Part shown: positions 47,619 to 60,126 of the stretch, piece by piece
Layout of the letters: every line of letters begins with the position of its first letter
Position numbering within the stretch: position 1 is the stretch's first letter
Source of the DNA: Stropharia rugosoannulata
Taxonomy: Eukaryota > Basidiomycota > Agaricomycetes > Agaricales > Strophariaceae
Assembly: GCA_028532985.1 (NCBI GenBank)
Contig: JANCIK010000005.1
Location: 1,370,501 to 1,434,500, forward strand
Length of the DNA: 64,000 nucleotides
Direction: 5' to 3'
Translations under genes and position numbers: made by a program
Notes under the pieces: generated by a model
What the model was told of the DNA's origin: nothing
Databases searched by the model: none
The model's input: the letters and a program-made list of their open reading frames with translations, nothing else

Positions 47619-50276
47619 GCCTCGGGGACTGTGTAGGCCATCGGAAGACTTGCTTCTCGATAAGGATAACAAGCGAAAATTCGCATGTGCCTGTGTTGCC
47701 AACAGACCTATATCTGTGTGCTAATCTTCTTAGCAATGTCGCTACGATACGCTAATATATTCGATACTTAGACAACCGAGCCGCGAGCGGGGTGATAAAC
47801 GGAAACGCTGGGACATCGGTGGGCAGTCTCAGCATCGCTTCATCTAGGTTTACTTTTACATCAGACTTGTATAAGGGGCCACATTTTTACTCTCGCATGG
47901 ATCACCGTTGCGTATGACATGACAGGAGAAAGGTTCACTTAAAGGGAGAACATCCTTCTGCCTATATTAGGCCGGAACAACAGAGCTCACGAAGCTGGTA
48001 ATATTTTGCTGCAGAAAGTACCCGCTTTTCACAACGATGCAACAACGTCCATGCATGTCTTGGTTCTGTCTTCAACAACGTTGTACAACGCCTTACTCAC
48101 GGTGTCCCCTTCTCACAGCGTCCAAACCTGCTCAGAATTATCTACGTGCATCCTAGTCCTATAAGAACCGAATGGTCACTGATGAATAGGCAGTGACTAT
48201 CATGGGTGTCTATACTCACCGATAGAGATTGAAGTTCTGCGACTGGTTTTCGTCTCCGTGTTATCTATCTTACGCTCTGTTGTTAGTGGTTAACGACCGA
48301 ACCAAGGTACAACTACGAAATGAAAATTCTTTGAGTATGTTTCATTATTTCGCACAAAGTAGCTCATCGCTGTAAAGAGAATAATACAAATACAAAGGAC
48401 TACAGGAAAACTAGACAGCGAATGATAGGTCTGTAAGGTACGAGGCTTCTGAGGTCATTTCTAATATGCTATAGATTGATATTTTGAACTCCAGAATGTG
48501 GCAGTCGTCTTCATTTAAAGTCTCCTACCTCGGCGAACGTTGATAACATCCCCTCCCATACAAGGATCGCACTTTCTATGGAACATGCTTTGAATACGAC
48601 GTTCGTCTGTCAAAAGCTACAGGGCCAAATCGGTGAGATATTTAACGAAGGCCTACTATCGCATATGTATACCTCTTTGCATCCGCAATTTGGGGCTTTG
48701 TGGGTGTGTGCAGAGCTGGCAGCGCAACTGGGGTTGTAACAATCAAAACGGGTGCCGGAGTAGTAAGACTTAATAAAATGCTGCAACAGCTAATTTAGTG
48801 GATAACAGGAACAGTCAATACCAATACACACTCCGCAGGGTCGATACCAGTCTCCGTATCTGCGCATGGCGTTGTCAATATATCATTGGACTATAATGAC
48901 GACGAAACCAAACAGCTTACACTTCGTCTCTGCACATGCCGGGGTCGTTGGGTGGCTTTACGCGTACGAGGTAAGTTGGATGACGAAGTTGGGGAAGAAA
49001 GATGGAACTCGGTCGATATGCGCTGATGGAGGTGATATATAGCAAATGTCGGAATGACGGATGAGGAGTCAGACGGTGTGCATTGTCACGAGATGCTACA
49101 GCGTATGCCCTGCGGCTCTGTCACTGGGCTATCTCGGATGAAGAGCTATAACAAGACTGCAAAAATTGCCCATCGGTGATAAGTGCGTGCAGTCCAGCCG
49201 GCAGGCTTTCAGATCCTGCATCGGGAGAGTCATAGACGACCTCCACGGACATTTGCCTCTAAAGAGGATAAGTAGTTGTCCCTGTGATGTACGCGTTATT
49301 TTGCTTACTGGATGAGGAATCAAGATCAGGACGAAGATTTGAGGCTTCCTTGTACGGAAAGCCATCGGTTGGGTCGTACTTGCCTTTTCTGTGCGGCCAT
49401 GATGGTAGTTGCAGTATGACTGTCCGTGTGCCACAATACCGAATGCTACTTTAAACTTGTAGTCCGGGGTACTGAAATTACGCTTAGTCACGAAGATACT
49501 TCTTTTTTCACTTCTATCAGAAGGCTAGAGGCTTGTAAATGTGAAATTCCCTTTATCTGAACTCCGTTACATATGTCGGCATTTCCTACATGCATACATG
49601 TGTCCGGGGTTACTTACATGATGTCAGATGAGAGGCGATTTGATAGAAGTTCTATTTATAATTTCAGTTACCCTTTTACTTGAATACAACGCCAGGCTGC
49701 CTGTCTAGCAGCGTTGTTCTCAACTGTAAAGTCATGCTGTCTGTTAGTATTATGTATCAAGAAATGATGAGTTAAGCTTTCGGGACGCTACTTTTATTTT
49801 TACCTCATAAGTACTAGTATTCATGTTCACCAGCGACTCATAATTATCATTAAGCTTTAACTTATTACTGCCTGTATGGCCGGTTACTCCGCATAAATCA
49901 TTAGTCCTACTGATCAAAAAAGTGCGGCTGCTTTTCAGTAACGAGGACGCTGCACGTAGCATTTAAAAACCGCGGAGAGGCATTGTAGTTGTCGTAATAA
50001 AATGAGGGATAAACTGCTAAAGCCTATAGCCTCAGGTTTCCTTGAATGGCGGGCACAGCTGCGCTCCCCGACTTTGTGGGACCGGTCCCTCAGATTACAT
50101 GCACACACTGCAGTGCTAACCGGCCGTGTTAATCCCGTTTGGAAAGAAGACTTCCCATCTGTGTTGGTCACATGCACGTTCTCACCGTCACGCAAAAGAG
50201 CTTGAAATTGTCCGATAGACCCCGACGGCGACCGGAGTCTAAGCTCATTTCTAAATTGATACTCTTACGTCTGACA
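47619..50276. other. Gene-poor region, about 2.7 kb
   Basis: No recognisable gene. A plus-strand block at about 48,580-49,030 contains open stretches that read like exons (for example around 48,850-48,975). They have no start, domain or consistent splicing. A 120-codon minus-strand frame at 49129-49491 matches nothing known to me. The last few hundred bases should hold the MIM1 promoter. Confidence 0.45.
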
Positions 50277-51318
50277 ATGGAACCGTCTTCTAGCAGCCCG
50301 TTGGACCTCCTGGAGGTTTGCTTAGATCTCTATTTCTCGGAATAATTTAACTGACTGTGCATTAGTTGGCACTTGACCAGGCCTTTACCGCGCCACCCCC
50401 GCATGAGCCAGCTCAGCCTGAGATTGCTCCTAGCACAAGTGATTCATCGAGCACGCCAAATCCCCAGCCTGAAGGAGATGTCGAACCGGTGGAATCGTTG
50501 TCTGATCCAGACATAGATTTGTGGAAGTCGGAGTACGAGGCTCAGGTGCAGAGTTGGCGAGCGCAATCTGCTGAGGCGCGCGAGAAGGCCGAAAAGGAGC
50601 GTCTAAAATGGGAGGCTATACGCACGATCGAGCGGCAAGAGGCAGCACAGCGCAAAGCTGCGGCCGATAAAGCAGGTCCATCCACATCACATTCCAAGGC
50701 AGAGACAGAGGCAAAGTCAGAAGCTTGGGAAAGTGTCGCAGAATTCAGCACAACGGGTTCCACAAGCTTTTCAGAAGTGGATAAGTCGAAAATGTTTAGC
50801 CAGGTGGGTTGTCCACGTCATTCAATGTCGTTGCTTAGAAGAAATTATTTGCTAACTCAAAGTACGTTCTTTTGCAGGTTTCTCAAACTGTTTCAGGAAC
50901 ATCCCCGGCTGCTCTTCTTAGGACAGACTCCCAGCTTGAAACGGCAACAAATGAATCACAGAAATGGGAAGAAGTGCCTTCTGTCAGCTCCTCGTTCCCT
51001 TCTATGACTTTCCCTGAAAACATTGAGGCAACCCGTTCCCAACCTCAGGTCGCTCCCCAACAACCTGCTGGATCCGTAACACTCGCTATCTTTGACTCTT
51101 CACTATCAACACGGACCCGTATGAAAGCCTTTTTGTCATCTCTTGCTATCAACCTATTGTTGCCCTTCGTCAATGGTGTCATGCTTGGGTTCGGCGAAAT
51201 CTTTGCAAAGAATGTAGTCATGGGATGGTTTGGATGGAATTCATCGGGACCCGGTTCTACAGCCTCCAAGGTTGGGCTTAGAGGTACACGGGAGGAACGA
51301 CAGAAACAATCTAGGTAG
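50277..51318 (+). CDS. MIM1: Mitochondrial import protein Mim1 (TOM13 family)
   Basis: Three exons, 50277-50315, 50366-50803 and 50878-51318, sum to 918 nt (305 aa). Mim1 inserts multi-span and signal-anchored alpha-helical proteins into the mitochondrial outer membrane and helps assemble the TOM complex. The conserved TOM13 segment is near the C-terminus: SSLAINLLLPFVNGVMLGFG, then EIFAKNVVMGWFGW and STASKVGLRG. It contains the single TM helix with the oligomerising glycine-rich face. The long N-terminus is unusual compared with yeast Mim1 (113 aa). It is Pro/Ser-rich with a charged helix (AREKAEKERLKWEAIRTIER). The gene is convergent with the first b5-ACAD gene, with stops about 135 bp apart. 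Confidence 0.88.
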
Positions 51319-51452
51319 ATACTTCTCGATGTGCACGAAGGCAAGAGTCACAGCTCGGTTGCGTCCACGGAACTTCTGGGAACGGTCTATTACATACCCG
51401 AGACAAAGTATTATAAATGTATGGTACGAGGAAATGCGTGCTAATGTACAGT

Positions 51453-54321
51453 CTACAGTTTCACGTTCTTGGGCATGCCGCGAATGGCTTGCCTTACTCC
51501 GAGATCCCCCAAAACGTCTTCGGCTAAAAAGGGGTGCTGTCAGTGCTTTGAATATATTTACGGTAGCTGCCTTCAACGAACCGCCTCCCAGAATTCTGAA
51601 CACGTCGAGAATAAGCCAAACAATCATAAGTAGATTACTGCCAGGACTCACGCGTCGAATGGTACTGTTCGATGGTACTATTTTGAAATGATGGCAGTTA
51701 GCAGGTGTGTTTCAAGTATCAATTAATGCACAAACATGTTCGATCGATTCACCCATTCCTGTAGACAGAATAAGGTTAGCTTCAAAGAAAAAGGGGAAAT
51801 GCCTGGAGCTTGGCTTACCTGTTCTCGTTATACCGCGTCCTCCGAAGATCTGCAATCATATTATTCAGAAACTCAATGCATATGTGTATCACGTCAGTGT
51901 TAACAAACCTGCACGGCGTCCGTTGCTGTCAGCTGGGCCGACCTGGTAGCCTGCATCTTCAAAATACCGATAGGTCTTTGGGGGTAGAGTAAGTCAGTAT
52001 ACGACAGCGCTGGAACTTTGGGGTACTTACCCCGCAAGTTTAGACGCTTGTTCCTTGTAAGACTGCGATTCAAGTGGCGGATCTACGTGAGTGATATTTG
52101 CTCCGAAAAGAATTGTATATTTACCATGTTGTTCATCTGGTGGGTAAGGTTCTCGAGCCAATTTTGTACGCTTTCCACTCGAGCGATCATAGCGGCAAGC
52201 TTGCTTCGAATGACTGCCTGAGAGTGAAGGGGCTTGCCGAAAGCCTTGCGTTGATTTGTCCATCTGCAAAGTTATAAAGAAGATCAGGTATGCAGGAAAA
52301 GGAGTTAAAAGGCAGCCGAACACACTTAAGGCACTCTTCTACAATTAACCGTTGACTACGTGCTGACGAGCAGATCATGACCCAGCGTTCATGATTGAAA
52401 TTACTAGCAAATGTTTAAGAATACTGAACCTGGTCTTCATATGCTAACATACCTGAGCATGACAAAGATTCCTGCGCCTTCAGGACCGAGGGTATTTTCG
52501 ACCGGTACTTTGACATTGTCGAACGAAATGAATGCGGTACCAGCGGTGGGAGACTATCCAAATTTACCTGTGAACCATGCGCTCTGGATAAATTGAAATC
52601 ACATACATAACTCGTCTTAATGGCCTTCGTTTCGACGCCTTCTCCTCGCTCCACGAGGATAACTGTAAATCCATCCTACAAAACTCCATTAAATCCGGTG
52701 ACAAGCAACGTACAGGAAAACGTACATCTGTTCTACAGCCAACCGTGAAACTATTGAATACGGCGTTGTGAGTAAATTCCGATTGAATGGAAGAATGGTG
52801 GACTGACTAATGAGCGAAGCTGCAGCAGAACAACTGTGTCAGCTTGACGTTCCACGCAAGTGCTAATAGTCGATACTCACGTTCCGTTGGTAATCCATTT
52901 CTTTGTGCCATTTATGATCCAGTGCTTGCCATCTTCAGTCTTTGTGGCATATGTCTTCAGGCCCCCAACGTCACTCCCCGCGAAAGCTTCGGATATGGCT
53001 AAGCAGATAGGCTTCTGTCCTGACAAAACTTCTGGAATAACTTTTGCTTTGATTTCGGGACTGCCAAAATTCAGAACAGGTGGCAGGCCAATGACAGATC
53101 CAGCCATGAGGCCTGAGACAGCATTTTAATTATAAAAAGGCATGTTTAAATTTGTGAACATTGACTTACCGTCGCCGTAGCCGCGCTTCCCAGTACGAGC
53201 AAGCTCTTGTGTGATAATAAGCTACCCAACCCTGAGTAGCTGTGTACCCGAATTGCCTAACTGACTGACCTCGTGGAAATAATCAAACTAAACGAAAAAT
53301 GTGAGCATAGAGGACTGCCTCGCCCGTAAATTTAACTTACCTCCTCTGGTTTCACGATACCGCCCATGAGCTCAAGGCCTACAAATAGAACATTGGTGAG
53401 TGAGAATAGCTGACGAAAAACTCCATGTAGTCAACCTTTAAGGTGCTTTCCAGGACCCATGCGCATGGCGTGCAAATTCTGCTTACTACCAGTGACATAA
53501 ATATAAGCAACTAAGTTCACAGTCAAGCAAAATCGACGTACGCCATAGCTTCCATGACGTCTTTGCTCGGGGGTTTCCCATCCTCTTCACGAAGCTGACC
53601 ATTCAAAATTTGAATAGCAATTCACAAGGCAAAAAAGTGAAAATAAACCTGAGCATCGGGATGCACAATATCGTCCATAAAATTTCGGACTGCCTTTTGA
53701 AATTTGCGATGGTTCTACGGCGATACAGTCAGCACAGAGTTAAATGAGAGGTGAAAAAGAAGCATACATCAGTATAGTACGGATTGTGGTACCCTTCAGT
53801 CAGCCAAGTGGGTTCGCCATATGGCACCTTGCTGAGCTCTCCGACAATGCGGCCATGGATCACGCTCTCTTCTCCTTCGATGACACCAATCTGTAGACGC
53901 GCGAACTGAGGCTTTACGATCACGTCGTGCTTGTGCAGACCGTAGAATGCCTCGGTAGCGTCTTTTCCGGCTTCACATGACGAATGCATTAGTCTGATAT
54001 AAAATTCATTCAAGGGACTGGAAGAACCCACCGACTTCTTCATCCAGAAGAACAGAGGCGCCTCCGGGGTGCATGTTTTTGAACCGCGTTATGTCGTAAA
54101 CTTTAGCATCAATTACGATCCACTGCGAAAGTGTTATCAATATCTAAAAAGCAGTAGATAGTCATGGACTTTGCGTACAAGATCGCCATCTTTGTTGTGC
54201 TAAAAACAGTGACAAAAGTGCATCCAATAAGTGCTTTTTCCCAAGTTATGGCAGAGAGTTATAAGTAACCAACCTTCTCAACTTCGTCACGGGTCAGTAT
54301 TTTCAGTTCTTTCGCCGCCAT
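51453..54321 (-). CDS. Cytochrome b5-acyl-CoA dehydrogenase fusion, copy 1
   Basis: A multi-exon gene encodes about 540 aa. The N-terminal cytochrome b5 domain (residues ~1-80) starts [16 protein letters not shown] and carries the heme motif [19 protein letters not shown] with [13 protein letters not shown]. The acyl-CoA dehydrogenase fold follows: [20 protein letters not shown], then [38 protein letters not shown] and [31 protein letters not shown] and [20 protein letters not shown] complete it. The enzyme should make trans-2-enoyl-CoA using FAD; the b5 domain may pass electrons on, which is inferred. The C-terminal tripeptide is VKL, a weak peroxisomal signal. A paralogue follows about 0.9 kb upstream in transcription order. 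Not all exon lengths were summed; no break was seen. Confidence 0.92.
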
Positions 54322-55240
54322 GGTGTATTACAAAGGGTCGTGTATGGGAGAAAGGTGAAAGGAGGTGCGTCGCAGGCGTAGAAACACTCATTGAGGCTGA
54401 TTCCTGCATTAGATATCCTAAGGTTAGGAGCATGTGATTGTTCTGCCTATTGACTCCTATTGACCGCGTGTTAGACACTTTACCTAAGCAATCGACGGAT
54501 CTATATTCTCTCCGGGCCAAGTTCCCCATTCCGTCAATAACAAATGCGGGGTCAATGACTTCATTGGAAGCAGTAGGTACTAGGTATAAACCGTACGTCG
54601 CGATTCACGACTTCACGTAGTACATACATATTCCACTTAGGCGTCACACATAGGACCAGTACGCTACTGGCTCATGCTGAATTGCGATTTCGTGACAGAC
54701 GAAATTCAAAAGGCTGGCATGTACTACACAACCGAGAATAACTCCCTAGTACAACACTCGGATTAACAAGCCATGGAATCGCATGTTTTTAGCCCTCTTT
54801 TTGTGTTGCTAAGTTGCAGAGTTCGTATGATCCTACACAAGTGATTATGTAGTGCCACAACGAGTGTCCTCGAGTACTATCAAGTACAGAGGGTGCTTCG
54901 GAGGCCTGAGGAATCAGTGAGGATCTGTACATAACCTCGGCACAAATGATTACAAGCCTTGACTTGTATGCACGGGATCCAGTCAGTTAAATCCAACGAA
55001 TTATGTATACATACATGTACACAAACCCCGGGTGGTGTTTCCTCATATTGCACGATCATAAGGCTGCTCATATCATCCTATATCTTGCTCAAGACAAGCC
55101 TGATGAAAACAATCATAATCATGTGTAGTAGGGAGCTCATAGGTAGTAGTGCTTAGTAATACCAATGAAGAAAAACAGAGATCTAAAAAGACTGCAATAC
55201 CCGAGCGTGCGCATAACATGGAGTGGTAACCTACCTCCCG
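54322..55240. other. Spacer between the two b5-ACAD genes
   Basis: 919 bp. It holds the promoter of copy 1 and the 3' flank of copy 2. Only short frames are present; no other gene is recognised. Confidence 0.5.
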
Positions 55241-57707
55241 TTATAACCGAGCCGATCTAGGCATTTTCCTAAGCGCCTGTCTGACACCAAGATCGGCCAT
55301 GATGTCTTCAGCTATATAGTACAGAAAATCAGTACAGGAGGACAACTATTACAAATTCTGTCTAACGCACCTCCCCCGCCAACACTAGCGCGATTTTCTG
55401 TATTCAATGTTTGGCGTCATCATAGTAAAGAACTTCACTCACGCGTCTATCAAGAGTGTTCGATGGAACTAGAGAAAGATTGTGAGGTTTAAAGAGATGA
55501 AAGAAGAATGGAGGTAACATACGTGCTCTACAAATTTGCCCATTCCAGATTTTGTTATGCCTCGTCCTCCGAATATCTGGAGCAGTTTTGAGCAACATGT
55601 GTCTTATCGCTCAGCCAAGACAGACCTGCACTGCATCCCTTGCCGTGTCTTGAGCAAATCGAGTCGTATGCACTTTCAGTAAAGCAATTGGTCTGTGATT
55701 GCAACATAAGTCACTGAAGAGCATTCCCATACTGTACTGACCCAGCTAACTGCGTGGATTGTTCCTCATAATTCATATTCTTCATTTGATACGTAACGGA
55801 CTCCAGCCAGCTCTGACAACTCTCAAGTCGTGAAATCATCGCCGCAAGTTTTGCTCGAATCACCGGTTGGGAAGCCAATTTGTTACCAAAGACCTTCCGT
55901 TGATTCGCATATCTAACAACGGGTGAACAATGCAGAAAATGGAGATGAAGGAAAGACTCACCTGAGACATTCTTCTGTGATTGCTCTTTGACAGCCGATG
56001 GACCAAGTGATAAGCGCCCATCTACCAAGTAAGTCATTCAGAAATTATGTTGGCTCTTGCTTTTCAATTTGTGAACCTTTCGTGATTAAAATTACCCAAT
56101 ATGACCTGGAGGCCATCTCTCCCTGCCCCAAGCTGATTTTCTATAGGAACAAAAACGTTGTCGAACTCAACAAACGCTGTCCCGGCAGCAGTTGAATATG
56201 AAGTGTGAAGAAGTCTTGTCGAAACCCCGTCTTGTCTTGCAATGACAAGTGCGACAATTTTTCCGTCATCAGTGCGACAGGCTGTCGTGAAATAATGAGC
56301 AAATGTGCCGTTTGTAATCCATTTCTGTATTATTGTAAGCAAACGGTTAACGAAAATACCTGTGACCGTACCTTCCTACAATGATTCAACCAAGGTCATT
56401 ATTATCCAATGCATAACGGACAAAAGAAATCGGAACTTACGTGCCATTCACAATCCAGCCCTTTTCCGTAGGCCGAGCATGACATTTGATACCAGCCACA
56501 TCACTGCCAGCAAAAGCCTCAGAAACCGCTAAGCAGATGGACTTCCTTCCGGATAGTATGTCATCAACAATTGCCTTTTTTAATGTGCTTGTACCAAAGT
56601 TAATGACGGGGGGTAGAGCTTCAAGTGAACAATTCAGCGGTATGCATCCATTAGATTAATTATTTGAACGGACCGATAGTTGTTCCCCCTCCCAAGCCAT
56701 CGTTATACCCCCGTGCGTGTATCTTCGCCAGCTCTTGCCAGATAATTAACTCATGGAATTGGTCAAACTGAACAACGTTTAGCCTATCGTAGCCCAAATT
56801 TCGCACAAAGGAACCGTTCACCTCTTCAGGCTTTACAATACCACCCATCAATACGCGTCCTTCGAGATGCTTTCCTGGCCCGATACGCATTCCAATGATG
56901 TTCATTTCACCTAGTGCAGATAGGACGCTCTGGGACGGCGGTTTGCCGTCTTCCTCACGCGCTTGAGCGTCGGGATACACGACTTCCTGCACGAACTTGC
57001 GCATCGCAGCCTGAAACTTTCTATGATTCTATTGCGGATTTCAGTGAGCTAAATTATGCACTGAAAGCTATTGTATACTCACCTCAGTATAGTAAGGGGA
57101 GTGATACCCTTCCCTTAGCCACAATGGCTCCGCATATGGCACTTCGCTCAACTCTGACTTTGAGCCCCCCAATGTCTGTGTCGCGCCCTCAATGACACCA
57201 ATTGCAAGGCGCGCGTACTGAGATTTCTGTAGCACCTCTCGACGATGGAGGCTATAGAAAGCCTCCGTGGCATCACAGCCAGCTATATTACGAGCGCTTA
57301 GGTTGTCTTTCATAGAATGGCACATAATTTGTATCCCACCTATGTCATTTTCCAAGAGAACAGAGCGACCTCCAGGATGAACTAAGCAGAACTTAGTGAG
57401 GTCGTATACAATGGAGTCCACAACAATCCACTGCAACCGTTAGTCAAATTAGCGCCCGTGAGTGAGATAGCGAGTTAAATAATAATGAATCACCAAATCG
57501 TTTACGGATGAGTGCTAAATATGTCGTTGTGTGACGTGTCAGTGAAGTATCATTCGTAAGGAGCCATGAGCATGCAGTTTGCGTGGTGGAGGACGAGAAG
57601 CGTAGCTCGGGACGTACCTTCGCGACTTCCTCTTTCGTAAACATGCGCGGCGCGGCGATCACTGGCATCCCAGCCATCGACGCCGAACTCAAGCCAGTGC
57701 CCGACAT
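55241..57707 (-). CDS. Cytochrome b5-acyl-CoA dehydrogenase fusion, copy 2 (PTS1 ARL)
   Basis: A tandem paralogue of the preceding fusion, same strand, about 550 aa. The N-terminus MSGTGLSSASMAGMPVIAAP is longer than in copy 1. The b5 domain follows: MFTKEEVAKHSSVNDLWIVV, then LVHPGGRSVLLENDIGG and CDATEAFYSLHRRE. The ACAD part has [40 protein letters not shown] and KWITNGTFAHYFTTACRTDD. It continues with FDNVFVPIENQLGAGRDGLQ and [20 protein letters not shown], ending AEDIMADLGVRQALRKMPRS then ARL. ARL is an accepted PTS1 variant, so peroxisomal location is likely. A small intron interrupts the b5 domain at the same place as in copy 1 (after the first helix), supporting duplication of an intron-bearing ancestor. 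Exon lengths were not all summed. Confidence 0.92.
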
Positions 57708-59152
57708 CCAAACGGATACTCCCTGTATTTAAGCTGTATTCAAAGAAGCAAAGAGACGGATTTTGGGCTATTGTGACGATGCTTGGCGGATGGATGCGTC
57801 CACTGATGAAATCAGCTCCTGCCACAGCACAGCACAGGGTCACGACGTTTTCGGGTTGCTGGCACCGAGAGGGATATAGTCAGTCTGCTGGCAGCACCAC
57901 TCCGACTACTTGACTTGTGGGGTTGAAACTTAAAACCCCAAAGTCTACCAACGCTGTTCAAATAAGTACCTCGCTTGTAAACTTATCTTAAGGATTTAAT
58001 GTCGGTTACAAGTTCATGCATCACGAATTACATGAATGGGCTCTACGGAGGAATTCGACAATTCTCAGCGTTTGAAAGGGGCTTTCAGTGGAGATGTTGG
58101 CTCAGCTTGGACGGTCGGTGGCAGAATTCTCCGATATTGTACGTTGATGTCTTTCTTACTGGCGAACACACGTCGTGCGGGTGTAGCAATGGAGAAGACA
58201 GTTGACATAATGAAATGACATTGTGAGATTGACAGAAAATGGGCGCTGATGGTTCTGCCAATGTTGTTAAACAAATATTCGCTTCACCAACCTCCGAGTA
58301 CACAATATGTGTCCACAGCTTTATCGGATGGCAATTAGATTTCCGGGAGTACCGCTTCAAACAACAGCCAAGTGTAAGTGTAAACGGTGGTGCTTTGTTT
58401 CCTGAAGTCGCCTGTACCTTGCATATCAGAGTCGGTGGTGCTTGAACTCAACGGTTCTGACGCTGAAAGTTATCGACCGAACTTCATGGTCATCGGATCA
58501 TCCAACGCGTTGAACAACTGAACCTGAGAAGTGAACGTTGAACATTTGATTGCTTTGTTCAGGGACATGGGAATCATGCTTCGCAATTACAACGGTGCCG
58601 GCGGGTATAAAAAGACAAGGGGGCATGTTTTGCCCATGTGTCTCCCTTCTGCATGTCCTAAGATGAGGAAATCGATACAATAATAGATCAATCGATCACC
58701 ATTTGCGCGGGTTGAGCAGAGTACAACGATGGTGGATTCCTAATCCTGCAAACATTGAAGAGTAGTTTTACAGAGACACCAAACCAGTGGTGCGGTTCTA
58801 AATAAGAAGGGGTTCCTTGCAATGCGCCAGCATAGCGTCTAGAAGAGCCTGTATCCTAGAGGAAGATGGGTTGGGATGATAGGGAGCTAGCGTGAACAAA
58901 TGGTATAGGTTTTTACGCCTGTGAGATACAGAAGAAAACTTGATGTGAGACACCTAGGAGAATCCAAGTGATCCATCAGTCATGTGAAAAGTACAAGATA
59001 ACGCAGAGGTACGGGTAATAGAAGAGAAAGGTATAATTATGTGAGAGGTTGTGGGGTGATAGGGAGGCCCTTTGTGTGGGTTGAGCGGCATGAGGTGCAG
59101 CGGCGTGGAGGCGTGGATGCTGTAGAAGCGGTAAAAGCGGATGTGTTCCACT
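57708..59152. other. Intergenic, about 1.4 kb
   Basis: Promoter side of b5-ACAD copy 2 and 3' flank of the SH3 membrane protein. A strong plus-strand TATAAAAA lies at 58606-58613 with no plus-strand protein gene downstream. I see no recognisable coding exon. Confidence 0.5.
58606..58613 (+). promoter_or_regulatory. Orphan TATA-like box
   Basis: TATAAAAA stands in GC-richer flanks on the plus strand. The next 500 bp contain only very short frames. It may be chance, or the promoter of a non-coding transcript. Confidence 0.25.
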
Positions 59153-60126
59153 CTAGAAATTCGACCAAGAGACGAGAGCTCCGCGGTCGGCATGGTCAGG
59201 CGCGTTGATGTTGACGGTGATACCCAAGCTGGAGCTGCGTACAGGCCTCTCTGCACGCAGCCCCTTTACAGGCTTAAGGAAACACCATGCAGGCACGACG
59301 CCGAGCTCCACATCGGACTCAGCGACCGACGCGGGTTTAAAGAGCGACTTGGCGGTTTGCAGCAACGACCCGCCTTCGCGGCCAACGACGCACCAACCGT
59401 CGTCGAACGACTGTATCACAGTCAATTGTTCACCCAGACGGATAAGCAGCTCGTCGGGCAGAACGGGGTCATAGACCTGTCGCACTTTGCGCGCCGCCCC
59501 TAACGTCACCGAGCCGTTGAAGGAGGATGTGCTTGACATGACGGAGAAGCGATTCTGGCTGTATGAACTCATGAAGGAACTGCGCAACCCGGGTGGTGCG
59601 CCGGGGTCGAGAATTGAATCTCGTGGAGGCTCGACTGAGAACGAATATTTCGCAGAGAAGGGGCGAGGGAAAAATTCCGACGTGCGTTGCGTTTGTACAA
59701 TGTCTTCGGCTGTTTGGGCATGCGCGAGGTGTGCACGCTGAGGCAGCACAACGCTCGCGTCCAGTTTCTCGCGCGAGAACGCGTTGAAAGGTGCCGGAGA
59801 GCGTCTGTAATCCGACAATTAATTTACCGGATGACACTGAAGTCGCTTTTATTGCAAATGAGGACGACGTACTGAGTCATTGGATCGTCCCTGACAATTC
59901 CCTTCACAGAGAGGAAGGCCGCTCCCATTTTTTCTGCACGCCTCTCTCTCGCGCGTTTGCGATAAAGGCGTAGAGCGAACCAGACTGCAAGGCCGAGAGC
60001 GATTACTGCAGCGACTATGATACCAGCCAGAATAGTGGGACTCGATATCGACTCCGAACTGGAGGCCGCACTGGACGGAATTGAATCGTCATCCGAGCGA
60101 GCAAAGACATTTTTGAACGTAGGCAT
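59153..60126 (-). CDS. Single-pass membrane protein with SH3 domain (Fus1-like)
   Basis: Two exons, 59873-60126 and 59153-59804, sum to 906 nt (301 aa). After a Ser-rich N-terminus (MPTFKNVFARSDDDSIPSSA) there is one TM helix (AGIIVAAVIALGLAVWFALR) followed by a basic stop-transfer patch YRKRARERRAEK. A Ser/Pro-rich juxtamembrane region leads to an SH3 domain. It holds VRQVYDPVLPDELLIRLGEQ and QSFDDGWCVVGREG, with the ALYDY-like, GD/DDGW and final VPAWCFLKP elements. TM-plus-SH3 proteins such as yeast Fus1 and Sho1 work in cell fusion or osmosensing at the plasma membrane. Which role applies here is unknown. The domain order is like Fus1 (one TM) rather than Sho1 (four TM). Confidence 0.85.
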
